From contig CAJUGD010000008.1 of the NCBI GenBank assembly GCA_910586205.1, positions 1 through 64,000 on the forward strand: a stretch of DNA of 64,000 nt, given 5' to 3'. Position numbers and translations under genes: made by a program. Below the pieces are notes generated by a model. It was not told the DNA's origin and did not search any database. It saw only the letters and a program-made list of their open reading frames with translations. The DNA comes from an uncultured Lachnospiraceae bacterium (GTDB taxonomy: Bacteria > Bacillota > Clostridia > Lachnospirales > Lachnospiraceae). Shown piece by piece: positions 8,733 to 16,416 of this stretch; the stretch's first letter is position 1, and each line of letters begins with the position of its first letter.

Positions 8733-10220
8733 TTATTTCTTTCTCCTGACAGCGCTTTCCATGGGAAGTCCTGTATCATAATCCAACTGACGCGGCTCCC
8801 ATCCGTCTTCCTCCTTCTGCCTTGTAAACCCTTCATTGTCCCAATTTTCCGCCATATCCTTTCTCCATGGCCGTACCTTCCACTGATAACCCCGATACAG
8901 ATCCCGGGTTTCATTCATATGGTCAAGAAGTTTGTCGTGAAGCTGGTTGCGAATTTCTCCATATTCTTCGTCCTCAATCCGGTTGCAGAGTTCATACGGA
9001 TCCTGTTTCCCGTCATACAGCTCATCCTTATCCAACAAATGCACCACCAGCTTATATTGATCCGTAATAATTGCCCTCATGATCTGAAGCCCGCCAAACC
9101 CATCATGATCCACTTCATATCGGGTAAACTCTGTATACACTTCATCATTAATTCTTACTGATGGATCCCGGATCTGAGTCAGCATACTTTTTCCTTCCAG
9201 ATTTTTCGGAATAGGAAGACCGAAATATTCCAGAATCGTAGGCGCTAAGTCAATATGAGAAGCCGGAAAATCCACTACACTTCCCACAGCCCCGCCCCGA
9301 ATGATCAAAGGTACATTAGCCACTTCCCGGTATGCTGCGGCATTTTTAGAAAACATTTTGTGAGAACCCAGCATATCTCCATGATCCGAAGTATAAATCA
9401 CCAGGGCGTCCGGAAATTGTCTTTCAACTTTTTCCAGAACCCGTCCAATCTCATAGTCCACAAAGGAGTTGCATCCAAGAAAAAGTGACAACTCCTTTGA
9501 CGGCCCCCGAAGCTTCTCCGGGTCACTGTTTCGGTTCTCTCCTGCCCAAAGCTGCTGCATCTTAGGCTTGTCTCCTAAATCATCATGAAATCCCGGATGA
9601 TCTTCAAAAGAAAATCCATCATACATGCTGCGGTACGGTTCCGGACAAAGGGATGGGCCATGAGGCTCATCATAAGACACTGTTAAAAAGAAATCCTGAT
9701 CCTGGTACTGTTCCAAAAACCGCAGCGCCCGGTCAGAACAACGGTGGGCATAGGTAAATCCCTGGTCAAAATCCGGCTCATAAGCAGTTGTCGGATTTCT
9801 GGATCGAATCCGGTCTTTTGGGCTCAATTCTTCCAGATAGCATTTCATATCATACCAATACTCAGGTTCCCACCCCTCCGGGCAAATCCCAAAACCAAAA
9901 TAGTCCCCTCCATCCAAATGCCATTTTCCAATATACCCACATGGAATCTGATGTCGGTTCAAATGCTGTCCAATCGTCTTTGCATTTGCTCCCATGGCAA
10001 CACTGTTGCTTACCATTCCGTTGGTGTGAGGAAAAGTGCCGGTAAAGATTGCACTCCTTGCCGGGCCGCAGACCGGCTGACAAGTGTACGCATTTTCATA
10101 CCGGATACCGCCGGCTGCCAGACGATCCAGGTTCGGCGTGTACATGTCAGAATTGCCGTAGCATCCTAACATATCCTTCCTGGTAGTGTCTGTCATCAAT
10201 AGAATCACTTGTTTTTTCAT
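8733..10220 (-). CDS. Type I (formylglycine) sulfatase
   Basis: An arylsulfatase-superfamily enzyme that hydrolyses sulfate esters. The active-site signature is C51-G-P-A-R55 followed by SAIFTG, the C-x-P-x-R type whose cysteine is oxidised to formylglycine. The opening ILLMTDTTRKDMLG supplies metal-binding aspartates, and YTSDHGDMLGSH is the downstream metal site. No signal peptide is visible, so the enzyme should be cytoplasmic and act on imported substrates. That fits its place as first gene before the ABC permeases and receptor. Anaerobes mature this cysteine with a radical-SAM enzyme (anSME), and none is encoded in the window. Substrate unknown: sulfated host glycans, choline sulfate or small sulfate esters are possible. 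Start supported by GAAGGGAGAGAG-ATG. Confidence 0.88.
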   Translation of the reverse strand: MKKQVILLMTDTTRKDMLGCYGNSDMYTPNLDRLAAGGIRYENAYTCQPVCGPARSAIFTGTFPHTNGMVSNSVAMGANAKTIGQHLNRHQIPCGYIGKWHLDGGDYFGFGICPEGWEPEYWYDMKCYLEELSPKDRIRSRNPTTAYEPDFDQGFTYAHRCSDRALRFLEQYQDQDFFLTVSYDEPHGPSLCPEPYRSMYDGFSFEDHPGFHDDLGDKPKMQQLWAGENRNSDPEKLRGPSKELSLFLGCNSFVDYEIGRVLEKVERQFPDALVIYTSDHGDMLGSHKMFSKNAAAYREVANVPLIIRGGAVGSVVDFPASHIDLAPTILEYFGLPIPKNLEGKSMLTQIRDPSVRINDEVYTEFTRYEVDHDGFGGLQIMRAIITDQYKLVVHLLDKDELYDGKQDPYELCNRIEDEEYGEIRNQLHDKLLDHMNETRDLYRGYQWKVRPWRKDMAENWDNEGFTRQKEEDGWEPRQLDYDTGLPMESAVRRKK

Positions 10221-10296
10221 CTCTCTCCCTTCTAATATTTTACCAATTTCTGCTATTTGGTCTTCCGTTCAATTTTTCCGGTTTTGATGATTTTTA

Positions 10297-10325
10297 TTGA
10301 TTTACAAGAATTATTATAGTAAAAT
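10297..10325 (+). promoter_or_regulatory. Candidate promoter of the AraC regulator gene
   Basis: TTGATT, a 17 bp spacer and TAAAAT lie on the plus strand about 70 bp ahead of the GTG start at 10398. The same 177 bp gap must hold the divergent sulfatase-operon promoter, which I cannot place. An ACCAA/TTGGT inverted pair (10242-10261) lies close to the sulfatase start and could be a regulator site. Confidence 0.5.
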
Positions 10326-10397
10326 TAATTGAGAAAACCATATCATATCACGTTATTCATATGGATAATTCTGTTTTTTAAGAAGGGAGGATAAATT

Positions 10398-11252
10398 GTG
10401 ATTGATGTATCCGGACATCTCAGAGCCACTCGGAGGGCCATTGGCTTTGAGGACACAGAACATGCTGTGATCGTAAACTGCTGCGGCTGGCAGCGGTTTA
10501 TCAGCCGTGACTATAGCCAGCAGCGGATAAAAGGACGATTGGACTATCAGATTATTTATGTGTTTAAGGGAGTGGGACATTATCAGCTTGACGGATCCTG
10601 GATTTCTGTCAATGCCGGAAATATACTTCTTTTTCGCCCCGGTGATCCCCAGGTTTATTCATACCATTCCCAGGAAAAGCCAGAGATCTACTGGATTCAT
10701 TTTACAGGATCCAAAATTCAGAGCCTTTTAGATTATTATCAGATCGAAAACAGCTACATAGGGGAATCCCTTTCCCTGAAAAATCTATTTCAGGAGATCA
10801 TTTTAGAGCTGCAGCTAAAAAAGCCGTTTTATGAGGAGCTGACCATCAGCAGCTTGTACAAAATACTGGCTTTAATTCGCCGCACCCGCTTACAGCAGCT
10901 TTCTCCCTCAGAGAATAATTTTTCTATCGAGCGCCTGGTTATGCAGCTCAACCAGCGCTATATGGATACCTGGACCATTGCCTCCATGGCTAAGTACTGC
11001 AATTTCAGCGAAGATTATTTTTCCCATATGTTCCGCAAACGGATGGGGGTGTCTCCTGCCCGCTTCCTTACAGATCTGCGGATTGAAAAAGCAAAGGAGC
11101 TTCTACTGACAGACAGCATGAATATTTCTGCCATCGCGTCCCTGACAGGCTTTAAGGATCCCTTGTACTTCAGTCGGGTATTCAAAAAGAGAACAGGTGT
11201 TCCGCCGAAGAAATTTCAGCAGAGCACACTGCTCTCTCAAAATCCTTTTTAA
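10398..11252 (+). CDS. AraC-family transcriptional regulator of the sulfatase/ABC locus
   Basis: A 284-residue AraC/XylS regulator. The N-terminal cupin-like ligand domain (about residues 20-150) includes the VNAGNILLFRPGDPQVY turn typical of sugar-responsive members. The C-terminal double helix-turn-helix covers about residues 175-280, with SMAKYCNFSEDYFSHMFRKR and ISAIASLTGFKDPLYFSRVF as the two recognition units. The start is GTG, chosen because AAGGGAGG sits 7 bp upstream; no nearby ATG fits. It is transcribed away from the sulfatase-ABC operon, the usual arrangement for an activator of that operon that responds to its substrate. The 3' end converges on hflC with a 39 bp gap and no clear terminator. 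Confidence 0.88.
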   Translation: MIDVSGHLRATRRAIGFEDTEHAVIVNCCGWQRFISRDYSQQRIKGRLDYQIIYVFKGVGHYQLDGSWISVNAGNILLFRPGDPQVYSYHSQEKPEIYWIHFTGSKIQSLLDYYQIENSYIGESLSLKNLFQEIILELQLKKPFYEELTISSLYKILALIRRTRLQQLSPSENNFSIERLVMQLNQRYMDTWTIASMAKYCNFSEDYFSHMFRKRMGVSPARFLTDLRIEKAKELLLTDSMNISAIASLTGFKDPLYFSRVFKKRTGVPPKKFQQSTLLSQNPF

Positions 11253-11291
11253 AGAATCGCTTCGAACATGCAGACAGCTTGCGCTTTCCCC

Positions 11292-12161
11292 TTAATATCC
11301 ATAAAAGATCTGTGCCATAGGAGAACTTTTGTCCAGAATCAACGTGTTGTTCCCATTCTTCAAAGCGGTCTTCGCCGCATCCAAAGACCGGACAAAATTA
11401 TAGAAATCCGCCTTGCTGGCATCATTATATGCATTGGACAAGATCTGCATATACTGGGCCTCACCCTCTGCTTTTATCTTCTCTGCTTCTGCCAAGGCTC
11501 CGGATTTCATCACGGACACCTCTTTTGTCGTATCATTTTTGATCTTCTGAGCCGATGAATTGCCCTGGGCCGTAAAAGAAGCCGCTATATTATTCCTTTC
11601 TGAGATCATTCGGTCATAGACTGCCTGCTTGTTGTCATCCGGCATATCCAGAGACTTGGTTTCCACTGCCAAAACCTGTATCCCATATCCATCCAGAGAA
11701 TTACCGATATGTCCGTGGATGTCCAAAGCCAGCTTTCCATTCCGGTTCTCAATGATCTCCGCCTGATCCATATTGGAGATCACGGACTTCATGGATGAAA
11801 ACACAGAGGCAGAGATCCGGGACTGCGCCTGAGCCACCTGTCCGTTTAAATGCCGTGTAAACAATGTTGGATCCGATATCCGCCACAGCACAAAAGCATC
11901 TGCAATCATGCTTTTCTTATCCTTGGTAATCACATCAGACCTGGGAATATCATAGATCTGCAGCTCTTTTGGGAGAGACGCGCTTGTCTGGATAAAGGGG
12001 ATTTTAAAAGAAACCCCTGGTACATCCACCACCCGGACGATCTCTCCAAACTGGCGGATTAGTTTATATTCATTGGGATAGGTAACTACCATGGAAGAAC
12101 CAAGTACTACCAATACCAGCGCTAACAGCAGCATAACGGTTGCCTTACCTGCCTTCTTCAT
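11292..12161 (-). CDS. hflC: HflC-type SPFH/prohibitin membrane protein
   Basis: Second member of an HflK-HflC pair. In bacteria these form a membrane cage that modulates the FtsH protease. An N-terminal transmembrane helix (residues about 8-28) leads into the SPFH domain (NEYKLIRQFGEIVRVV, GVSFKIPFIQ), followed by an alanine- and glutamate-rich coiled region (AEAEKIKAEGEAQYMQIL). Length 289 aa is typical. A longer frame opens at 12236, but the ATG at 12161 is preferred: GGAAGGAAGCGAGG precedes it and the protein then begins right before the membrane anchor, as in known HflC. It lies 126 bp after hflK. FtsH is not in the window, so the functional link is from family knowledge only. Confidence 0.85.
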   Translation of the reverse strand: MKKAGKATVMLLLALVLVVLGSSMVVTYPNEYKLIRQFGEIVRVVDVPGVSFKIPFIQTSASLPKELQIYDIPRSDVITKDKKSMIADAFVLWRISDPTLFTRHLNGQVAQAQSRISASVFSSMKSVISNMDQAEIIENRNGKLALDIHGHIGNSLDGYGIQVLAVETKSLDMPDDNKQAVYDRMISERNNIAASFTAQGNSSAQKIKNDTTKEVSVMKSGALAEAEKIKAEGEAQYMQILSNAYNDASKADFYNFVRSLDAAKTALKNGNNTLILDKSSPMAQIFYGY

Positions 12162-12287
12162 TATAAAACCTCGCTTCCTTCCTGTACTCTTTCTCTTAAA
12201 GCCTGCATTTGCAGCTATCATGGCTCCTGCAGTCATGAAAATGCCTGCCTGTCAGCCGTTTTCATACATCTTTTTCTTCTGCTGTTC

Positions 12288-13487
12288 TCACCGGGCTGCC
12301 TCGCTTTCCCTGTCAGAAAAAGTCTGTCCGTTTTCTTCTGAAGAAGGCAGCGCCCCCTGTGCTCCTTCTGAACCGGCATTCTGTTCCAAACCATGATTAT
12401 TGGCCGCAGATCCTTGTGACGGCGACATAAAATTATCTAAAGGCAGCAGCTTCTGAGTACCGCTCTCATCTACAAGATAAACCTTCATCCCAGGCAGCAG
12501 CTCCTCCATGGTTTCATAAAACATCCTTTGTTTGGTGATCAGAGGATACTTGCTGTACTCTGCATACATCTGCTCAAACCGGGACACCTGTCCCTGGGCC
12601 TCATTGATTCTGGCCTCTTTTTCCGCTTCTGCATTCTTGATAATCTGATCACACTCTGCTTCTGCCTGAGGAATCTTCTCATTTCGATCTTTGTTGGCAT
12701 TGTTGATGGCTGTCTCTTTTCCCTGTTTGGCATTTTCCACATTCTTAAAGGCATTCATCACTTCTGTGGTAGGAGGAAAAGCATCCTGTATGGTAATATT
12801 GACCACAGACAGTCCGATATCCTCCTCAATCATCCGGTTCGTCAGCTTTTCCTTGATCTCAGACTGGATGGTAGTCTTTCCTGTGGTAATCACATCGTCT
12901 ACATTATAGATCCCCACCGTATCCCGGATATAAGACTGAGCCAGCATCTTTAAAGTCGCCTCCGGCTCTGCTGACGCATAGAGATACTTTACCGGATCAT
13001 TCACCATGTACTCCAAATAGAAATCCGTATTTACAAAGTTAAAATCCTTGGTGATCATCACGGACTCCTCATCAATAGATACAGACTCTCCAGAGTCCAA
13101 AGTGTAGCCAATGGGCATCCCCATGATTCCCTTGGACACTTTTTTCACATGCTGCACAAAAGGAATCTTAAAATGCAGCCCTGCCTGGGAAACCGCCTCC
13201 GCACTGCCAAAAGTGGTCACTACCGCATAATTTTCCTCGTCCAGCATATAATAGCTGTTCATCCCTGCAAATACCAGAATCATCACAGCCAGCGCTATGC
13301 CAATCCCTTTAAACGGCCGAAACCGTCTGACCGGATTTCCATTGGAATCAAACCGCTCCGGCTCCTTGTTCTGTTTGTCTCCCTCATCGCTGTCCCTTTT
13401 ACTGCCCTCAAAAGGGGACTTACCGGATCCGTTTCCTCCGGACATTGTCTTCCACAAATCTTCGTATGGATTTCTGTTCCCATTCAT
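12288..13487 (-). CDS. hflK: HflK-type SPFH/prohibitin membrane protein
   Basis: First member of the HflKC pair, 399 residues. A polar glycine- and serine-rich N-terminal region (about 60 residues, with GNGSGKSPFEG) precedes one transmembrane helix (GIGIALAVMILVFAGMNSYY) and the SPFH domain (ENYAVVTTFGSAEAV, GLHFKIPFVQ). A charged coiled segment follows (NANKDRNEKIPQAEAE, AEAEKEARINEAQGQV). The C-terminal 60 residues are low-complexity. The ATG at 13487 is preferred over 13505 because CAGGAGAAAATTT directly precedes it. A promoter with TTGCAT and TAAAAT lies at 13549-13577. HflKC is less common in Firmicutes than in Proteobacteria, but the architecture here is standard. Confidence 0.87.
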   Translation of the reverse strand: MNGNRNPYEDLWKTMSGGNGSGKSPFEGSKRDSDEGDKQNKEPERFDSNGNPVRRFRPFKGIGIALAVMILVFAGMNSYYMLDEENYAVVTTFGSAEAVSQAGLHFKIPFVQHVKKVSKGIMGMPIGYTLDSGESVSIDEESVMITKDFNFVNTDFYLEYMVNDPVKYLYASAEPEATLKMLAQSYIRDTVGIYNVDDVITTGKTTIQSEIKEKLTNRMIEEDIGLSVVNITIQDAFPPTTEVMNAFKNVENAKQGKETAINNANKDRNEKIPQAEAECDQIIKNAEAEKEARINEAQGQVSRFEQMYAEYSKYPLITKQRMFYETMEELLPGMKVYLVDESGTQKLLPLDNFMSPSQGSAANNHGLEQNAGSEGAQGALPSSEENGQTFSDRESEAAR

Positions 13488-13548
13488 AAATTTTCTCCTG
13501 CACATTCTTGCCCTGTAAAAATATTGTTAAAATTCAGATAATGTGTCT

Positions 13549-13577
13549 ATTTTACTCTCAAAAACATTTTTATGCAA
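13549..13577 (-). promoter_or_regulatory. hflK: Promoter of hflK-hflC
   Basis: Minus-strand TTGCAT (13572-13577) and TAAAAT (13549-13554) are separated by exactly 17 bp. They lie about 60 bp ahead of the hflK start. Confidence 0.6.
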
Positions 13578-13637
13578 GATGTATGAAACATTTTATGAAA
13601 ACTTAATATTTCTGGCAAAAATGCCCTTTTAACCCAA

Positions 13638-13679
13638 ACAGCCTGTCTGAAAGCAATCCTCTGCTCCCAGACAGGCTGT
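13638..13679 (-). terminator. Hairpin after the 13690-14271 gene
   Basis: An 11 bp perfect stem, ACAGCCTGTCT with AGACAGGCTGT and a 20-base loop, begins 11 bp after the stop of the 13690 gene. The T content after it is modest (TTTGGGTT), so it is either a weak terminator or an mRNA-end stem. A sister copy follows purH at 15157-15197. Confidence 0.55.
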
Positions 13680-13689
13680 CAAAAATTCT

Positions 13690-14271
13690 TTATTTTATAT
13701 TTCCTTTTGTGCGGTGGTGGAAAAGATACCGTTCCAATTCACTCATGTAAATCCCCGCGTTTTGTCTAAATCCGGCATTCTGCAGATTCGAAGCCCAGTT
13801 TTCATAATACTGTTTAAAATCCATGCTTGTGTTTACATCCTGATGGCTGCCAAGCGCCATAAGTGGTATTCCACTGCTTTCCTTTACACTTTTGTCGCCT
13901 TGCCGGGCCAAATGGACTCGTAATGCCGTCATTTCTGCAGGGGTGGCGTTCTCTGCATCCACATCATTTAAATGGATTCTTTTGGTAAATGTTTTTCCGT
14001 GAATATCTTTTCCCTCCACATACATTACCGGGTCGTCCTTTGTGGAACTCTCATCATACTTCATGTGAAGCTCCTGTCCTGAAACGGGGCTAAATTCACT
14101 ATGTAAATAGCCCATTTTCAACGTACCATGATAATTTCCACCAGGAGCAGAGGATGACCTTTCAGTTACCAGGCTTTCTCCAAAAGCATTCCCTATATTA
14201 TTTCTGGAAGTACAGCCAATGGGATATTTTGCTGTAGAATAATTTGCACTTTGTAAACCTAATACATTCAT
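13690..14271 (-). CDS. Hypothetical protein, second of an orphan pair
   Basis: A 193-residue protein with no signal peptide and no membrane segment. I cannot assign a function. Visible features are a serine- and glycine-rich N-terminal third (RSSSAPGGNYHG), a central segment DDPVMYVEGKDIHGKTFTKR and HLNDVDAENATPAEMTALRV, and a C-terminal aromatic helix (FKQYYENWASNLQNAGFRQN). The D-V-x-x-x-N-A-T-x-x-E-M-x-A-L pattern resembles one I associate with uncharacterised proteins of gut Clostridia that often occur in tandem; this is recollection, not a search. It starts 23 bp after the 14295 gene with a typical Shine-Dalgarno region, so the two are an operon. Both are more AT-rich than the purine genes beside them, hinting at separate origin. 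Confidence 0.65.
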   Translation of the reverse strand: MNVLGLQSANYSTAKYPIGCTSRNNIGNAFGESLVTERSSSAPGGNYHGTLKMGYLHSEFSPVSGQELHMKYDESSTKDDPVMYVEGKDIHGKTFTKRIHLNDVDAENATPAEMTALRVHLARQGDKSVKESSGIPLMALGSHQDVNTSMDFKQYYENWASNLQNAGFRQNAGIYMSELERYLFHHRTKGNIK

Positions 14272-14294
14272 TTTTTCTCCTTACTCTTTTTCAT

Positions 14295-14819
14295 CTATGC
14301 CTTTAATTGCTCCAATATGTCTAAGTACTTTCTGTAATCCTGAAAATGCTGGGATTTATTTACGTCTACATCAGTAGCTGCCTTAGAATACTCATATAAA
14401 TTTTTATAGGAATCCATTCCTCCTGCTTTTAACATGGTTCCCAGTCCGCCCAAATTTCCGAAGGCATTGTTTTTCCGGTCAAAAACATCATCGCATTTTG
14501 TCAAAACACCTTCTGTCTTGGTTGGATTGATCTTACTTTCATCTAACGGCGTAATGCCTAAATAAATAGCAGTAGCTCTTCCTTTGGAAATAATACCGGC
14601 TTCCACCAGTTCACCCATCAGCGCAATAGAATCTTTTTTTGACATATTTGCAGAATTATATTTCTTTTTCAGATTTTCTAATTCCTCATCAGACAGTTTA
14701 TCTTTTTTTGCGCCTTCCACCCATTTTTCTGCCTGTTTCTGAAAATCAGAAGGGTGGTATGCTACTTCTTTTTTTGTGACAGCATACACAGGAAATCCAT
14801 TCACCATCTGTATTGTCAT
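14295..14819 (-). CDS. Hypothetical protein, first of an orphan pair
   Basis: A 174-residue soluble, lysine-rich protein of unknown function. It is mostly helical by appearance: HPSDFQKQAEKWVEGAKKDK, SDEELENLKKKYNSANMSKK, then SIALMGELVEAGIISKGRA. The C-terminus has MDSYKNLYEYSKAATDV and a final helix. No signal peptide or membrane segment is seen. The start at 14819 has AAGGAG nine bases ahead. The preceding 390 bp hold a promoter at 15094-15122 and several micro-ORFs with ribosome sites. Together with the following gene it forms an AT-rich two-gene unit inserted between hflKC and the purine genes. It could belong to a small accessory module, but nothing in the sequence defines one. Confidence 0.65.
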   Translation of the reverse strand: MTIQMVNGFPVYAVTKKEVAYHPSDFQKQAEKWVEGAKKDKLSDEELENLKKKYNSANMSKKDSIALMGELVEAGIISKGRATAIYLGITPLDESKINPTKTEGVLTKCDDVFDRKNNAFGNLGGLGTMLKAGGMDSYKNLYEYSKAATDVDVNKSQHFQDYRKYLDILEQLKA

Positions 14820-15093
14820 AATCGTATTACTCCTTATGTTTCAATATATGGTCCCTCTGTCGGTCAGAACCATTTATGCTCTCCTAAATATAAGTCCAAG
14901 CATATATTTTTTGTTAATTCGTTTCACTTTTAATAAATATCTGCACTGTTTCTATTCATGCTCTCACCTCTCTATCCTTTCTTGATTTTATATTTTTAAG
15001 AAATAATCAGAATCATAGTAAAACTTTTTCACCTCCTTAAAGATCGATCCTATAATCTGCTTATTTCGTAAAAATCGAAATTTCGGTATTTTT
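14820..15093 (-). other. Long AT-rich leader with micro-ORFs ahead of the orphan pair
   Basis: Between the promoter (15094-15122) and the 14819 start lie about 270 transcribed bases. On the minus strand I find three tiny frames: 14996-15016 (MILIIS, behind a strong AAGGAGGTG but 15 bases away), 14930-14959 (MNRNSADIY, behind AGAGAGGTGAGAGC) and 14841-14873 (MVLTDRGTIY, behind TAGGAGAGCATAA). The last stops 21 bases before the gene. A palindromic stretch with core CGAAATTTCG lies at 15070-15093, just after the -10. The micro-ORFs could be leader peptides or remnants of a gene; no long frame covers the region. Confidence 0.45.
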
Positions 15094-15122
15094 ACAATAA
15101 CTCTGTTTGGCAAGTTTGTCAA
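15094..15122 (-). promoter_or_regulatory. Promoter of the orphan gene pair
   Basis: Minus-strand TTGACA (15117-15122), a 17 bp spacer and TATTGT (15094-15099). The -35 is consensus. It points toward the 14819 gene and is separated from purH by the hairpin at 15157-15197. Confidence 0.65.
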
Positions 15123-15125
15123 TAA

Positions 15126-15149
15126 ATTCCATTAGAAATTCCATTAGAA
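15126..15149. repeat. Exact tandem duplication of a 12-mer upstream of a -35 box
   Basis: ATTCCATTAGAA occurs twice head to tail. The array lies four bases upstream of the TTGACA of the orphan-pair promoter, where an activator could bind. Confidence 0.8.
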
Positions 15150-15156
15150 ACTCCAA

Positions 15157-15197
15157 ACAGCCTGCCCGAAAGCGTCTCCCGCTTCCTGACAGGCTGT
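15157..15197 (-). terminator. Hairpin after purH
   Basis: ACAGCCTG pairs with CAGGCTGT, with partial pairing further in, 13 bp after the purH stop. The outer sequence matches the hairpin at 13638-13679 (ACAGCCTG and AGGCTGTTTGG on the minus strand). It is probably a weak terminator. Confidence 0.55.
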
Positions 15198-15209
15198 AAA
15201 AATCATCTC

Positions 15210-16400
15210 TTAATGATGGAACAGACGAATCCCTGTAAAGGCCATAGCCATTCCATATTTATTACAGGTCTCAATCACATGATCATCCCGTACAGACCCG
15301 CCTGGCTGGGCAATGTATTGCACGCCGCTTTTATATGCCCTCTCAATATTGTCTCCGAAAGGAAAGAACGCATCTGACCCCAATGACACCTCGCTCATCT
15401 GATCCAGCCAGGCTCTTTTTTCCTCTCTGGTAAACACAGGCGGTTTTTCCTTAAAAATCTTTTCCCAGGCCCCGTCTGCCAGCACATCCATATATTCCTC
15501 TCCAATATAGACGTCAATCGCGTTATCCCGATCCGCCCTGCGGATCCCGTCCACAAACTTCAGTCCCAACACTTGGGGCGCCTGACGGAGAAACCAGTTA
15601 TCCGCCTTCTGCCCTGCTAACCGGGTACAGTGTACCCGTGACTGCTGTCCTGCGCCGATGCCAATGGCCTGACCGTCCTTCGCATAGCAGACCGAGTTAG
15701 ACTGGGTGTATTTTAAGGTAATCAGGGAAATCACCAGATCCCTTTTTGCTGAATCCGGAATCTCTTTATTTTCCGTAACCACCTGAGAGATCAGATCATA
15801 ATTAATGTCCAGATCATTTCTTCCCTGTTCAAAGGTAATCCCAAACACCTGCTTTTTCTCAATTTTCTCCGGCTCATAGGTCTCGTCCATCTGAATCACA
15901 CAGTAATTGCCGTTCTTTTTTGATTGTAAGATCTGAAGCGCTTCCGGCTCATACCCAGGCGCAATCACCCCGTCCGAGACTTCCCGCTTAATCAGCTTTG
16001 CCGTATCCGTATCACAAACGTCAGACAAAGAGATAAAATCTCCAAAAGAAGACATCCTGTCAGCCCCTCTTGCCCGGGCATAAGCGCTTGCCAGCGGCGA
16101 TAAATCTCCCATATCATCTACCCAGTAGATCTTTGCCAAGGTCTCGCTTAAGGGAAGCCCTACTGCTGCCCCTGCAGGCGACACATGCTTAAAGGAAGCT
16201 GCTGCAGGTAATCCTGTGGCCTTCTTAAGCTCCCGCACAAGCTGCCATCCGTTGAAAGCATCCAACAGGTTAATGTATCCGGGCTTTCCTGATAAAACCT
16301 GAATCGGCAGCTCTCCATCCCCTTCTGCAAAGATCCTTGCCGGTTTCTGGTTAGGGTTGCACCCATACTTTAATTCCATTTCCTTCATTTTGTTTTCCAT
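15210..16400 (-). CDS. purH: AICAR formyltransferase, stand-alone
   Basis: Catalyses the penultimate step of de novo purine synthesis: AICAR plus 10-formyl-THF gives FAICAR. The protein is only the transformylase half of the usual bifunctional PurH. The catalytic Lys-His pair is K71-H72 in SFKHVSPAGAAVG, and GIGAGQQSRVHCTRLAGQKA, DAFFPFGDNIE and AQPGGSVRDDHVI are the other family landmarks. It begins with MELKYGCNPNQKP and has no N-terminal cyclohydrolase (MGS-like) domain; 396 residues is full length for this form. The missing activity is supplied by PurO, encoded 16 bp upstream. Start at 16400 follows AAGGAAAGG; an internal ATG at 16388 is also possible. Confidence 0.92.
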   Translation of the reverse strand: MENKMKEMELKYGCNPNQKPARIFAEGDGELPIQVLSGKPGYINLLDAFNGWQLVRELKKATGLPAAASFKHVSPAGAAVGLPLSETLAKIYWVDDMGDLSPLASAYARARGADRMSSFGDFISLSDVCDTDTAKLIKREVSDGVIAPGYEPEALQILQSKKNGNYCVIQMDETYEPEKIEKKQVFGITFEQGRNDLDINYDLISQVVTENKEIPDSAKRDLVISLITLKYTQSNSVCYAKDGQAIGIGAGQQSRVHCTRLAGQKADNWFLRQAPQVLGLKFVDGIRRADRDNAIDVYIGEEYMDVLADGAWEKIFKEKPPVFTREEKRAWLDQMSEVSLGSDAFFPFGDNIERAYKSGVQYIAQPGGSVRDDHVIETCNKYGMAMAFTGIRLFHH

Positions 16401-16416
16401 CCTTTCCTTAAGTAAT

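Noticed and set aside
12162..12236. Extended N-terminus for HflC
   Set aside because: No ribosome site, and the added 25 residues lie before the membrane anchor where HflC proteins normally begin.
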